Assembly: GCA_963754645.1 (NCBI GenBank)
Contig: CAVWGP010000011.1
Location: forward strand, 62,001 to 126,000
DNA length: 64,000 nucleotides
Direction: 5' to 3'
Origin: CAVWGP01 sp963754645
GTDB lineage: Bacteria; Pseudomonadota; Alphaproteobacteria; Bin65
Part shown: positions 41,727 through 51,786 of the stretch, piece after piece
How the letters are laid out: each line of letters starts with the position of its first letter
Numbering within the stretch: the stretch's first letter is position 1
The notes under the pieces: model-generated
Seen by the model: only the letters and a program-made list of their open reading frames with translations
What the model was told of the DNA's origin: nothing
The model's database searches: none
Position numbers and translations under genes: made by a program

Positions 41727-43406
41727 ATGCCACGGACCGGCGATTTCAGCGCGTTGCTCGCACTTGGGATGCAAGCGGCGCAGCGCGGCGACCTCGTTGC
41801 CGCGGCCAAGCATTTTGCCCATGCCGTTGCGGCCAATCCCCGCTCGGCCGAAGCGCACGCCGCCCTCGGCCAGGCGCAGCGCGGGCTTGGCCAAATGGCC
41901 GAAGCGCTCGCCAGCTTCGAGCGTACGATCGCGCTCAGACCCGATCGTCCCGACGCGCATTTCGGCCGCGGCATCGCGCTGCGCAACCTCGGGCGCGGCG
42001 CCGAGGCCTTGGCAAGTTTCGATAAGGCGCTGGCGCTCAAGCGCGACTATGTCGACGCGCTCAACAGCCGCGGCAACGTGCTGCTCGATCTGCGGCGGCC
42101 GGACGAGGCCTTGCTCAACTACGACGCGGCCGTGGCAGCGCGGCCCGATTATGCCGATGCCTGGAGCAATCGCGGCAACGCCCTGATGGATCTACAGCGC
42201 CCGGGCGACGCGCTGGCCAGCTTCGACAAAGCCCTGGCGCTGCGCCCAAACTACGCCGAGGCGCACAACAACCGCGGTATGGCGCTGCGCTCGCTCGATC
42301 GCCAAGCCGAGGCGCTCGCCGAATTCGAGCGCGCGCTCGCGTTCAAGAAGGAATTTCCCGAAGCCCTGCTCAACCGCGGGTCTGTGTTGCGCGAGCTGGC
42401 GCGCTATGCCGATGCGCTCGCGAACTACGATGCCGCGCTGCGCCAGCGGCCCGACTATCCCGATGCGCGGCAGAACCGCGGCATGGTGCGCCTGCTGCTC
42501 GGCGATTTCGCGCGCGGCTGGCCCGATTTCGAATTGCGGCTCCGCACGCACGAGGCGGCACGCGCGCGCGAATACAAACAGCCGCGCTGGCGTGGCGAAG
42601 GCGCGATCGCGGGCAAAACGATCCTGCTACACGCCGAGCAAGGCTTCGGCGATACGATCCAATTTTGCCGTTACGCCGAGGCGGTGGCGGCGCTGGGCGC
42701 GCGCGTCGTCCTCGCGGTGCCGCCGGCCCTCAAGCGCTTGTTGACCGGCTTGCGCGGCGTCGCCGCCGTGGCCGCGAGCGACGCCGAGACCGGCGCATTC
42801 GATTGGCATTGCCCGCTGCCGAGCCTGCCCCTGGCGCTCAAGACCACGATCTCATCCATTCCCGCCGCGATACCCTATTTGGCGGCTCCGGCGGATCGTG
42901 TCCAAGCCTGGTCGAAAAGACTCGGCGCCGGCGCCCGGCCGCGCATCGGGCTCGCCTGGTCGGGCAATCCCAAGCACAAGAACGATCGCAATCGCTCGAT
43001 CGCGCTCCGGCGCTTCGCCGCGCTCGGCGGCCTTAAGGCGAGCGTCGTCAGCCTGCAAAAGCACATGCGCGCGGACGACGCGGCAACGCTCGCCGAGTTT
43101 GCCTGGCTCGCGCCGTTCGGCGGCGAATTGACGGATTTCGCTGACACGGCGGCGTTGATCGCGCAACTCGATCTCGTGATATCGGTGGATAGCGCCGTCG
43201 CCCATCTCGCGGGCGCGCTCGGCAAACCAGTGTGGATTCTGCTGCCCCATGTGCCCGATTGGCGCTGGCTGATCGGCCGCGACGACAGCCCATGGTATCC
43301 GACGGCGCGGCTTTTTCGCCAGCCGGCCATCGGCGATTGGGACGGCGTCTTCGAAAAAATCCAAGCCGCGCTCGCCGATTTATCCGCTAAGATGCCGGCG
43401 CCATGA
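41727..43406 (+). CDS. TPR-repeat protein with glycosyltransferase family 9-like C-terminus
   Basis: A 559-residue soluble protein. Residues about 5-275 are eight tetratricopeptide repeats of 34 residues (for example ALASFDKALALKRDYVDALNSRGNVLLDLRRPDEALLNYDAAVAARPDYADA). Residues 290-550 look like ADP-heptose/O-GlcNAc transferase-type domains: GKTILLHAEQGFGDTIQFCRYA, then RIGLAWSGNPKHKNDRNRSIAL and LDLVISVDSAVAHLAGALGKPVWILLP. This TPR plus GT-B layout is common for protein or lipid glycosylation in alphaproteobacteria. It begins ATG 41727 and overlaps the dioxygenase by four bases. The acceptor is unknown. Confidence 0.88.
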   Translation: MPRTGDFSALLALGMQAAQRGDLVAAAKHFAHAVAANPRSAEAHAALGQAQRGLGQMAEALASFERTIALRPDRPDAHFGRGIALRNLGRGAEALASFDKALALKRDYVDALNSRGNVLLDLRRPDEALLNYDAAVAARPDYADAWSNRGNALMDLQRPGDALASFDKALALRPNYAEAHNNRGMALRSLDRQAEALAEFERALAFKKEFPEALLNRGSVLRELARYADALANYDAALRQRPDYPDARQNRGMVRLLLGDFARGWPDFELRLRTHEAARAREYKQPRWRGEGAIAGKTILLHAEQGFGDTIQFCRYAEAVAALGARVVLAVPPALKRLLTGLRGVAAVAASDAETGAFDWHCPLPSLPLALKTTISSIPAAIPYLAAPADRVQAWSKRLGAGARPRIGLAWSGNPKHKNDRNRSIALRRFAALGGLKASVVSLQKHMRADDAATLAEFAWLAPFGGELTDFADTAALIAQLDLVISVDSAVAHLAGALGKPVWILLPHVPDWRWLIGRDDSPWYPTARLFRQPAIGDWDGVFEKIQAALADLSAKMPAP

Positions 43407-44230
43407 CGCTCTCGCCCGAACAGGTCGCCGATTACCGGCGCGACGGTTTCTTGTTCCCGGTCCCCGCGATCGGGCGCGACGGCGCCGCGCATTACCGCAA
43501 GGCGCTCGAGGATCACGAGCGCAAATCCGGCAAGCCGCTGCAGGGCAATTGGCGGCACAAGTCGCACCTGCTGTTCACCTGGTGCTCTGAACTCGTCCAC
43601 AACGAAAAAATCTTGGATGTGGCCGAAAGCGTGCTGGGGCCGAACCTGCTGTGCTGGTCGGTCAATTTCTTCATCAAGGAAAAGAACAGTCCCGGCTTCG
43701 TCTCGTGGCATCAGGATTCGACCTATTGGGGCCTCGATCCGCACGACGTGCTGACCGCGTGGGTCGCCTTCACCGATTCGGATCTGCACAACGGATGCAT
43801 GCGCTTCCTGCCAGGCTCGCATCGCGGCGAGCAGCTTCCGCATGTCGACACTTTTCACCGGGACAATTTGCTCTCGCGCGGCCAGGAGATCGCGGTGAAG
43901 GTCGGCGATGCGAATGGCGTCGATTGCCGCATCGCGGCCGGAGAAATGTCGCTGCATCACGTCAAGCTCGTGCACGGCTCGGGGCCCAATCCCTCGAACG
44001 ACCGGCGCATCGGCTTGGCGATCCGCTACATCCCCAGCCACGTCCGCCAGATCGGCACGCGCAACTCGGCGACGCTGGTGCGCGGCGCGGACAAATATGG
44101 CCATTTCGATCTTGAGCCGCGCCCCAGGCGCGACCTCGACGACGGCGCCCTCGCCGCCCACAAGGACGCGGTCGAGCGTCAAGTGAGCAATCTCTACAAG
44201 GGCACGGGCAAGTCGGAGTTCCGGGCGTGA
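43403..44230 (+). CDS. Phytanoyl-CoA dioxygenase family protein
   Basis: A 275-residue Fe(II)/2-oxoglutarate oxygenase. The iron ligands are His and Asp in SPGFVSWHQDSTYWGL and the distal His in KLVHGSGPNPSNDRRIGLAIRY, whose Arg binds 2-oxoglutarate. GCMRFLPGSHRGEQLPH is the family core. It overlaps the TPR gene by ATGA and ends the SDR-TPR-PhyH operon just before a tRNA gene. The substrate may be a small polar molecule, as in EctD-like members; this cannot be decided here. Confidence 0.9.
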   Translation: MTLSPEQVADYRRDGFLFPVPAIGRDGAAHYRKALEDHERKSGKPLQGNWRHKSHLLFTWCSELVHNEKILDVAESVLGPNLLCWSVNFFIKEKNSPGFVSWHQDSTYWGLDPHDVLTAWVAFTDSDLHNGCMRFLPGSHRGEQLPHVDTFHRDNLLSRGQEIAVKVGDANGVDCRIAAGEMSLHHVKLVHGSGPNPSNDRRIGLAIRYIPSHVRQIGTRNSATLVRGADKYGHFDLEPRPRRDLDDGALAAHKDAVERQVSNLYKGTGKSEFRA

Positions 44231-44258
44231 GCCGCGGGCCGAACGGGATGCGTTTCGT

Positions 44259-44334
44259 TGGCGCGCCCGGCGGGATTTGAACCCACGACCCCAGGATTAG
44301 GAATCCTGTGCTCTATCCACTGAGCTACGGGCGC
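44259..44334 (-). tRNA. tRNA-Arg (anticodon CCT)
   Basis: The minus strand gives a full cloverleaf: acceptor GCGCCCG/CGGGCGC, D arm GCTC-AGTGGATA-GAGC, anticodon stem CAGGA/TCCTG with loop TTCCTAA (anticodon CCT, reads AGG), T arm GTGGG-TTCAAAT-CCCGC, discriminator G and an encoded CCA at 44259-44261. It lies between the PhyH gene and the dihaem gene. Confidence 0.96.
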
Positions 44335-44382
44335 GGCCGGCGGATTGATACCAGAAACCGCCCAGGCGCGCTATGTTGGGCC

Positions 44383-45762
<1,380 letters not shown>

Positions 45763-45797
45763 GGCGGGCGAACTCAGATTGTTTTTATCGTGCCCGC

Positions 45798-46784
45798 TCA
45801 ACTTGCCGCCGCGTTCCGGCGCAGGATCAATTGCGTGGCGTAGTTGTCGGTGGCGCGGATCAGCGATGAGCGGATGTTGGGCTCCATCGCCGAATGGCCG
45901 GCATCGGCGACGTATTCGCATTTCGCCGTGCTCCAGGCGCGCGCCAGATCGTCGGCCGAATGCGGCGGGCACACCATGTCGTAGCGGCCTTGCACGATCG
46001 TGCACGGCAAATGACGGATGCGCGCCACGCCATCGAGCAGTTCGTTGTCGCCGAGGAACATACGGTGCTTGAAGAAATGCGCCTCGATGCGCGCGAGGCC
46101 GAGGGCCAGTCGATCCTGCTCGAAGGCGGCGACGGTGTCGGGGCTTGGCAGCAAGGTCGAGCACGCGCCCTCATAGGCGCTCCAGCGCCGCGCCGCCGGC
46201 AGATGGACTTGCGGATCGGGATCGATGAGGCGGCGGTAGTAGGCATCGAGGAGATCGCCGCGCTCGGAGTCCGGAATGAGTTCGGCGAAGCGGCGCCAAG
46301 CTTCGGGAAAAAAACGGCTCATGCCATGCAGAAACCAATCGAGTTCGCTCGGGCGGCAAAGAAATATGCCGCGCAGGATGAAGCCGAGGCAGCGCTCGGG
46401 ATGCGCCGCGCCATAGGCGAGCGCCAGCGCGCTGCCCCACGAGCCGCCGAACAGCAGCCAGCGCTCGACGCCGAGAACCTGGCGCAGCCGCTCGATGTCC
46501 TCGACGATGTGCTTTGTCGTGTTGCGCGTAAGATCGGCGAGCGGCAGCGAACGCCCGGCGCCGCGCTGATCGAACAAGACGATGCGATAGGACGAAGGAT
46601 CGAAATAGCGCCGATGGGTCGGCGCGCAGCCGGCGCCGGGTCCGCCATGGAGGAACAGCACCGGCACGCCATCGGGCCGCCCGCACTCCTCCCAATAGAG
46701 CGTGTGCACGTCGTCGGCGCGCAGCAGGCCGGTGCGGTAAGGCTCGATCGGCGGATAGAGGTCGGAGCGGGCCATGGAATACAT
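45798..46784 (-). CDS. pip: Prolyl aminopeptidase
   Basis: A serine peptidase (family S33) that removes N-terminal proline. About 328 residues start DLYPPIEPYRTGLLRADDVHTLYWEECG. It has the oxyanion loop FLHGGPGAGC, FDQRGAGRSLP, the nucleophile elbow FGGSWGSALALAYGAAHPE, Asp in VQGRYDMVCPP and catalytic His in ADAGHSAMEP. The frame opens at 46871, but the extra part is not conserved; ATG 46784 or 46775 is likely. It is divergent from the nuclease gene. Confidence 0.93.
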   Translation of the reverse strand: MYSMARSDLYPPIEPYRTGLLRADDVHTLYWEECGRPDGVPVLFLHGGPGAGCAPTHRRYFDPSSYRIVLFDQRGAGRSLPLADLTRNTTKHIVEDIERLRQVLGVERWLLFGGSWGSALALAYGAAHPERCLGFILRGIFLCRPSELDWFLHGMSRFFPEAWRRFAELIPDSERGDLLDAYYRRLIDPDPQVHLPAARRWSAYEGACSTLLPSPDTVAAFEQDRLALGLARIEAHFFKHRMFLGDNELLDGVARIRHLPCTIVQGRYDMVCPPHSADDLARAWSTAKCEYVADAGHSAMEPNIRSSLIRATDNYATQLILRRNAAAS

Positions 46785-46847
46785 TCGAGATCGCGGCGTG
46801 GCTGCGTTCCCCCATGCTATACAGGGTTCGGTTTCGCCGGTCATTTC

Positions 46848-47648
46848 ATGCGCGATTTCATGCCATGGCACAAGACATTACGCCTGCCGGCCGCCCTGTT
46901 CGCGGCGGTGATGGCCGGCCCGCCGGCGGCGGCCGAAGAAGGGTTGCGGCGCCACTTCGACGTCGTTGCGGAACGCGCGATCGACGGCGACACGCTGGCT
47001 CTGCGCGATGGGCGGGCGCTGCGGCTCGCGGGCGTCCTGGCGCCAAAACCCGGCGATACGGGATTGGCAAAAGACATCGCCGCCATCGCGCGAACGGCGG
47101 CGGACGACCTTGCAAGCCTTGCGCGCGGCAACACGCTCCAATTGTTCATTGGCGAAATCGAGCGCGACCGGCACGGCCGCTTGATCGCCCAGGCCCGGCT
47201 CGCGGATGGGCGCTGGCTCCAGGATGAGTTGCTCCGCCGCGGCCTGGCGCGGGTTTTTACCCAGCCCGGGCTCGCGGCGCGCGCAACGGCCATGTTGGCC
47301 GCCGAGAACGCGGCCCGCGCCGCGCGCCGCGGCTTGTGGGCACTGCCGAGCTATGCCGTGATCGGCGCCGCCGAGGCCGGCCGCGCCTACGATCGTTTCG
47401 CCATCGTCGAGGGCACGGTGCTGCGCGCGGCGCGGGCACGCGAGTTTTTTTATTTGAATTTCGAGCCCGATTGGCGGCGCGATTTTACCATCGGCTTCGA
47501 CGCCGAGGCTCTACGCCGTTTCCGCCGCGCCGGCTTCGACCCTGCCTTGCTCGATGGCAAGCGGGTGCGCGTGCGCGGCTGGATCGTGGCGCGCAACGGC
47601 CCCTATATCGGCGCGACTTACCCCGAGCAGATCGAGGTGCTGGAATAG
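46848..47648 (+). CDS. Exported thermonuclease-family (SNase-like) protein
   Basis: A 266-residue protein with a signal peptide (KTLRLPAALFAAVMAGPPAAAE). The SNase barrel begins VVAERAIDGDTLALRDGRALRLAGVLAP (Asp-Gly-Asp and Arg of the active site), followed by ERDRHGRLIAQARLADGRWLQDELLRRGLARVF. The C-terminal 90 residues (YAVIGAAEAGRAYDRFAIVEGTVL) form an OB-like extra domain often seen in this alphaproteobacterial subgroup. Secreted nuclease activity is expected but some members lack it. Confidence 0.85.
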   Translation: MRDFMPWHKTLRLPAALFAAVMAGPPAAAEEGLRRHFDVVAERAIDGDTLALRDGRALRLAGVLAPKPGDTGLAKDIAAIARTAADDLASLARGNTLQLFIGEIERDRHGRLIAQARLADGRWLQDELLRRGLARVFTQPGLAARATAMLAAENAARAARRGLWALPSYAVIGAAEAGRAYDRFAIVEGTVLRAARAREFFYLNFEPDWRRDFTIGFDAEALRRFRRAGFDPALLDGKRVRVRGWIVARNGPYIGATYPEQIEVLE

Positions 47649-47659
47649 GAGCGCCTTGC

Positions 47660-47687
47660 TTGACTTTGCCCCACCCGGTCCATAGTT
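47660..47687 (+). promoter_or_regulatory. Candidate promoter of the ffh operon
   Basis: TTGACT at 47660-47665 and CATAGT at 47681-47686 are 15 bases apart, about 110 bases before the ffh start. The gap to ffh has no other gene. The same box pair with the same spacing occurs before the exported peptide gene at 56214. Confidence 0.5.
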
Positions 47688-47793
47688 TCCGCCTGTTCGT
47701 GCACAGGGTGCTCTTAACTTAGCTCCCGAGGGGGTGCGTCCGTCGGCGAAGGTTCGCTCGCGGGCGCGTTTGGCGTTTGGCAGGTTCGCAACG

Positions 47794-49200
47794 ATGTTCG
47801 AAAGCCTGGGCGGTAAATTATCGGCGATATTCGATCGCCTGACGCGGCGCGGCGCGCTGAGCGAAGCCGATGTCGCGGCCGCTCTGCGCGAAGTGCGCGT
47901 CGCCCTGCTCGAAGCCGATGTGGCACTGCCCGTCGTCAAGGATTTCATCGACAAGATCAAGGACCGCGCCGTCGGCCACGAGGTCCTGCGCTCGGTGACG
48001 CCGGGCCAGCAAGTCATCAAGATCGTGCACGACCAATTGGTCGAGACGCTGGGTGCGGAGGCCGAGCCGCTCAATCTGCGCGCCGAAGCGCCCGTCGTCA
48101 TCATGATGGTCGGCTTGCAAGGCTCGGGCAAGACGACGAGCTCGGCCAAGCTCGGCGTCTGGCTCGGCAAGCGCGAGAATAAGAAAGTCTTGATGGCCTC
48201 GCTCGACGTGCGCCGCCCGGCGGCACAGGAACAATTGCGCGTGCTCGGCGTGCAAGGCGGCGTCGCGACCTTGCCGATCGTGCCGGGCGAGCCCCCGGTC
48301 GCGATCGCCAAGCGCGCCGTCGTCAACGGGCGGCTTGAAGGTTTCGACGTCGTCATCCTCGACACCGCGGGCCGCCAGCACATCGACGACGCGCTGATGG
48401 CCGAGATCAAGGACATCAAGGCAGCGACCTCGCCGACCGAAATTCTCCTGGTCGCCGACGCGATGACCGGCCAGGACGCCGTGACCATGGCCAAGGCGTT
48501 CCACGAAGCCGTGGCGATCACCGGCGTGGTGCTGACCCGCGTCGACGGCGATGCGCGCGGCGGCGCCGCGCTCTCGATGCGCGCCGTCACCGGCCAGCCG
48601 GTGAAGCTGCTCGGCGTCGGCGAAAAACTCGACGCGCTCGAGCCATTCCACGGCGACCGCATCGCGCGGCGCATTCTCGGCATGGGCGACATCGTCTCGC
48701 TCGTCGAGAAGGCGGCGGAACACATCGAGCGCGAGGACGCCGAGAAGCTCGCCGCCAAAATCGCCAAGGGCCGCTTCGACCTCGACGATCTTCTGGGCCA
48801 AATCCGCCAGATCAAGAAAATGGGCGGCATGAGCGGCCTGCTCGGCCTGCTGCCCGGCATCGGCAAAATCAAGAAGCAATTGAGCGAGGCCAATGTCGAC
48901 GAAAAGCTCCTGAAGCGCCAGGAGGCCATTATCCTGTCGATGACCAAGAAAGAGCGGCGCGATCCCGACGTGATCCAGGCTTCGCGCAAGCGCCGCATCG
49001 CGGCCGGCTCGGGCACCGAGGTTTCCGAGATCAACCGGCTGCTCAAGCAATTCATGGAAATGCAGAAAATGATGAAGCAGGCGAAAAAAATGGGCGCCAA
49101 GTTCGGCGGCCAGATGCCCTCGCCCGAGCAGATGCAGCAGCTTCAGCGCATGCAAAACATGCCGCGCCTGCCGCCCGGTTTCCCGCGCGGCTTCAAATAA
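47794..49200 (+). CDS. ffh: Signal recognition particle protein Ffh
   Basis: The GTPase binds 4.5S RNA and signal peptides during membrane protein targeting. The 468-residue protein has the N domain (MFESLGGKLSAIFDRLTRRGALSEADV), the P-loop GLQGSGKTTSSAKLG, DVRRPAAQEQL, DTAGRQHIDD, TRVDGDARGGAALSMRAVTGQPVKLLGVGEK and the Met-rich M domain ending in QMPSPEQMQQLQRMQNMPRLPPGF. I chose ATG 47794; the frame upstream to 47734 is not conserved. It leads the ffh-rpsP-rimM-DUF4846-trmD-rplS block. Confidence 0.97.
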   Translation: MFESLGGKLSAIFDRLTRRGALSEADVAAALREVRVALLEADVALPVVKDFIDKIKDRAVGHEVLRSVTPGQQVIKIVHDQLVETLGAEAEPLNLRAEAPVVIMMVGLQGSGKTTSSAKLGVWLGKRENKKVLMASLDVRRPAAQEQLRVLGVQGGVATLPIVPGEPPVAIAKRAVVNGRLEGFDVVILDTAGRQHIDDALMAEIKDIKAATSPTEILLVADAMTGQDAVTMAKAFHEAVAITGVVLTRVDGDARGGAALSMRAVTGQPVKLLGVGEKLDALEPFHGDRIARRILGMGDIVSLVEKAAEHIEREDAEKLAAKIAKGRFDLDDLLGQIRQIKKMGGMSGLLGLLPGIGKIKKQLSEANVDEKLLKRQEAIILSMTKKERRDPDVIQASRKRRIAAGSGTEVSEINRLLKQFMEMQKMMKQAKKMGAKFGGQMPSPEQMQQLQRMQNMPRLPPGFPRGFK

Positions 49201-49234
49201 ACCGACAATTTCGCTCAACCAGGAGATCGACAGA

Positions 49235-49610
49235 ATGGCACTCGAAGATTCGTTTCGCCCGCGCCGGCACCAAGAAGCGGCCCTTCTACCGCATGGTGGT
49301 GGCGGATTCGCGCAGCCCGCGCGATGGCCGCATCATCGAGCGGATCGGGTCCTACAACCCGCTGCTGCCGCACGATCACAAGGACCGCGTCATCGTCATC
49401 GAGGACCGCTTGAAGCATTGGATGAAGATGGGCGCGCTGCCGAGCGACCGCATTGCGCGGTTGTTGAGCAAAAAGGGCCTGGTCGCCGCCCCGGCGATCC
49501 CGGCCAATCAAACCAAGAAGAACCAGCCGCGCGCCAAGGCCCAGGAACGCTTGAAAGCGGCGGCCGCGGCGGCGGGCGGCGAAGCGCCGGCGGCGGAGGC
49601 CAAAGCTTAG
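49235..49610 (+). CDS. rpsP: 30S ribosomal protein S16 (one frameshift at codon 4)
   Basis: S16 of the small ribosomal subunit. The start MAL is followed by one extra G near 49244; without it the frame reads KIRFARAGTKKRPFYRMVVADSRSPRDGRIIERIGSYNPLLP, the classical S16 sequence, and goes on to a stop at 49610. The Ala/Lys-rich tail after about residue 80 is common in alphaproteobacteria. AGGAGA lies before the ATG. S16 is essential, so the insertion must be a sequence error or be bypassed in vivo. This is the best evidence that other single-base shifts here are artefacts. Confidence 0.93.
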
Positions 49611-49631
49611 TCTCGACCGCCGCGCCGCGCC

Positions 49632-50249
49632 GTGACGCATTCCGGCAAAGTTCTCTTGGGCATCGTCGTTGGCGTTCATGGCCTCAGGGGCGCGGTGCGG
49701 ATCAAGAGCTTTACTGCCAAACCATCGGACATCGCCGCCTATGGCGAGGTCTGCGACGAAAGCGAAACGCGCCGCTTTCGCATTAAGATACTGGGCATGA
49801 CGCGCGGCGCCGTGCTCGCAACAATATCGGGCATTGCCGATCGCAATGCGGCGGAAGCGGTGCGCGGCATGCAGCTTTTCGTGAATCGCGCGGCGCTGCC
49901 GCCCACGGACAAGAACGAGTATTATCATGCCGATCTCATCGGCCTCGCAGCGGAACGGATCGACGGCACGCAAGCGGGACGCGTGGCGGCGGTGCACAAT
50001 CACGGCGCGGGCGATATTCTCGAAATCCGCGCGCCCGACGGCGCCGAACTACTGCTGCATTTCCAGCAGCAATTCGTACCGGTTGTCGATATCGAGGGCG
50101 GACGCATCGTTATCGACCCGCCCGCCGATCTCGAGGCGCCCGGCACCGCGCCGAGCAAAGAGGCTACCGTGCCGGTCGATGGCGCCAAGCGCCCTCGCCG
50201 CCGCCGCAAGCATCGCAAGCCTCCTGGCGAGCCTGTCCCAAGCGAATAG
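49632..50249 (+). CDS. rimM: Ribosome maturation factor RimM
   Basis: RimM helps assemble the 30S head and binds S19. The 205-residue protein starts with GTG at 49632: VLLGIVVGVHGLRGAVRIKSFT is the N-terminal RimM domain, and EYYHADLIGLAAERIDGTQAGRVAAVHNHGAGDILEI is the PRC-barrel-like part. The C-terminus is a long charged tail that overlaps the next gene by about 71 bases. It is 22 bases after rpsP, as usual. Confidence 0.95.
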   Translation: MTHSGKVLLGIVVGVHGLRGAVRIKSFTAKPSDIAAYGEVCDESETRRFRIKILGMTRGAVLATISGIADRNAAEAVRGMQLFVNRAALPPTDKNEYYHADLIGLAAERIDGTQAGRVAAVHNHGAGDILEIRAPDGAELLLHFQQQFVPVVDIEGGRIVIDPPADLEAPGTAPSKEATVPVDGAKRPRRRRKHRKPPGEPVPSE

Positions 50250-51051
50250 CGAAACGCCCTATGCCTGGACGCTTGCGGGCAAGGGCAACGAGACGATCGC
50301 CACGCGCTTCGCGCCGCCCACGGGATATACGCGCGTCGCCGCATCGCCTGGCAGTTGGACCGCTTGGCTGCGCAACCTGCCCTTGCTGCCGGCGAACACG
50401 CCCGTCCTCTTGCACAATGGGCAGCCCAAGCCGAACCAAACGGTGCATATGGCCGTCGTCGATATCGATGTCGGCAAGCGCGACCTGCAGCAATGCGCCG
50501 ACGCCGTTATCCGGCTGCGCGCCGAATACCTTTACACGCTCTCGACGGCGGCGCGCTCCGGCATTGCCTTCAACTTCACGAGCGGCGACCGCTCGGCGTT
50601 CTCGCGCTGGGCCGAGGGCTGGCGGCCGGTCGTCACCGATGGTCCTCGTCGCCGCGTCGGATGGTCGCGCTTCGGCCGGCCGGGCACCGATCGCGCCAAT
50701 TTCGCCGCCTACCTTGAGAGTGTCTTTACCTATGCCGGCAGTCTTTCGCTCGCGGCCGAGCTGCAGCCGGTCGCCGACCCCAGTGATGTGCGGCCGGGCG
50801 ACGTCTACGTGCAGGGCGGCTCGCCTGGCCATGCCATGCTCGTCGCCGACGTGGTCGTCCATGCCGCGGGCGTGAAGAAATTTATGCTAATTCAAAGTTT
50901 TATGCCCGCTCAATCGGTTCACGTCGTCAACAACCCGCTGGCCGCCGACCGCACGCCCTGGTTCGATGTGCCGATCAACGGGCGCCTGGTCACGCCGGAA
51001 TGGACATTCGCGGCGGGGCATCTGCGGCGTCTTGGCGAGGCCAAGCCATGA
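50179..51051 (+). CDS. DUF4846 protein inserted between rimM and trmD
   Basis: A 290-residue protein with a signal-like start (APSALAAAASIASLLASLSQA). The body, with PPTGYTRVAASPGSWTAWLRNLPLLPANTPVLLHNG, VVDIDVGKRDLQQCADAVIRLRAEYLY and PGDVYVQGGSPGHAMLVADV, matches the DUF4846 family, which is exported and of unknown function. The start lies inside the 3' end of rimM in another frame and the stop overlaps trmD as ATGA. It is therefore coupled to the translation operon, although it belongs to the envelope. Confidence 0.82.
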   Translation: MAPSALAAAASIASLLASLSQANSETPYAWTLAGKGNETIATRFAPPTGYTRVAASPGSWTAWLRNLPLLPANTPVLLHNGQPKPNQTVHMAVVDIDVGKRDLQQCADAVIRLRAEYLYTLSTAARSGIAFNFTSGDRSAFSRWAEGWRPVVTDGPRRRVGWSRFGRPGTDRANFAAYLESVFTYAGSLSLAAELQPVADPSDVRPGDVYVQGGSPGHAMLVADVVVHAAGVKKFMLIQSFMPAQSVHVVNNPLAADRTPWFDVPINGRLVTPEWTFAAGHLRRLGEAKP

Positions 51052-51770
51052 CCGCGGCAACGCCTTGGCGGGTATCGATTCTGACCTTGTTTCCCGAGAT
51101 GTTTCCCGGCCCGCTCGCCCATTCGCTTGCCGGCAAGGCCTTGAGCGCCGGCGTTTGGGCCTTGGAAACTATAGACATTCGGCGCTTTGCGCGCGATAAA
51201 CATGGGACCGTGGACGACGCACCCTTTGGCGGCGGTCCCGGCATGGTCATGCGCCCCGATGTGGTCGATGCGGCGCTCGCCTCCCTTGCGGGAGATGGGC
51301 GGCCGATGGTTTTTCTGACCCCACGCGGACGGCGTCTTGAGCAGGCCAGGATTTGCGAATTTGCCCAAGGCCCCGGCGTGGCCGTGCTATGCGGCCGCTT
51401 CGAGGGCGTCGACCAGCGGGTGATCGAGGCGCGCGGGCTGGAGGAGTTCAGCCTTGGCGATTTCGTGCTTTCGGGCGGCGAGATCGCGGCGCTGGCATTG
51501 ATCGACGGTTGCATTCGCCTTCTGCCCGGCGTGGTGGGCGACGCGGCGTCGCTGGAGGAGGAGAGTTTTTCGCGCGGATTGCTGGAGTACGCGCACTACA
51601 CGCGGCCGCAAAACTGGCAGGGACGAGCAGTGCCCGAGGTGCTGCTGTCCGGCCATCACGAGCGCATCGCGGAATGGCGCCGCGCCGAAGCCGAAACCGT
51701 AACCCGCGCGCGGCGGCCGGATCTTTGGGCCCGCTACGCCGCGACGAAGAAACCGAACGAGATCGAATAG
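51048..51770 (+). CDS. trmD: tRNA (guanine-N1)-methyltransferase TrmD
   Basis: The SPOUT enzyme methylates G37 of tRNA next to the anticodon. The 240-residue protein has VSILTLFPEMFPGPLAHSLAGKAL, DDAPFGGGPGMVMRPDVV, LCGRFEGVDQRVIEARGLEEFSLGDFVLSGGEIAALALIDG (trefoil-knot SAM site) and LEYAHYTRPQNWQG. ATG 51048 overlaps the DUF4846 stop; the frame upstream is not conserved. rplS follows by 16 bases. Confidence 0.96.
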   Translation: MTAATPWRVSILTLFPEMFPGPLAHSLAGKALSAGVWALETIDIRRFARDKHGTVDDAPFGGGPGMVMRPDVVDAALASLAGDGRPMVFLTPRGRRLEQARICEFAQGPGVAVLCGRFEGVDQRVIEARGLEEFSLGDFVLSGGEIAALALIDGCIRLLPGVVGDAASLEEESFSRGLLEYAHYTRPQNWQGRAVPEVLLSGHHERIAEWRRAEAETVTRARRPDLWARYAATKKPNEIE

Positions 51771-51786
51771 AAAAGGAACTGGGACC

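Noticed and set aside
40914..43406. An 830-codon frame spanning the SDR gene and the TPR gene
   Set aside because: The first 270 codons are a shadow of the SDR in another frame. The true TPR start is ATG 41727.
44308..44382. Upstream start for the dihaem protein
   Set aside because: This start lies inside the tRNA-Arg gene and before the signal peptide.
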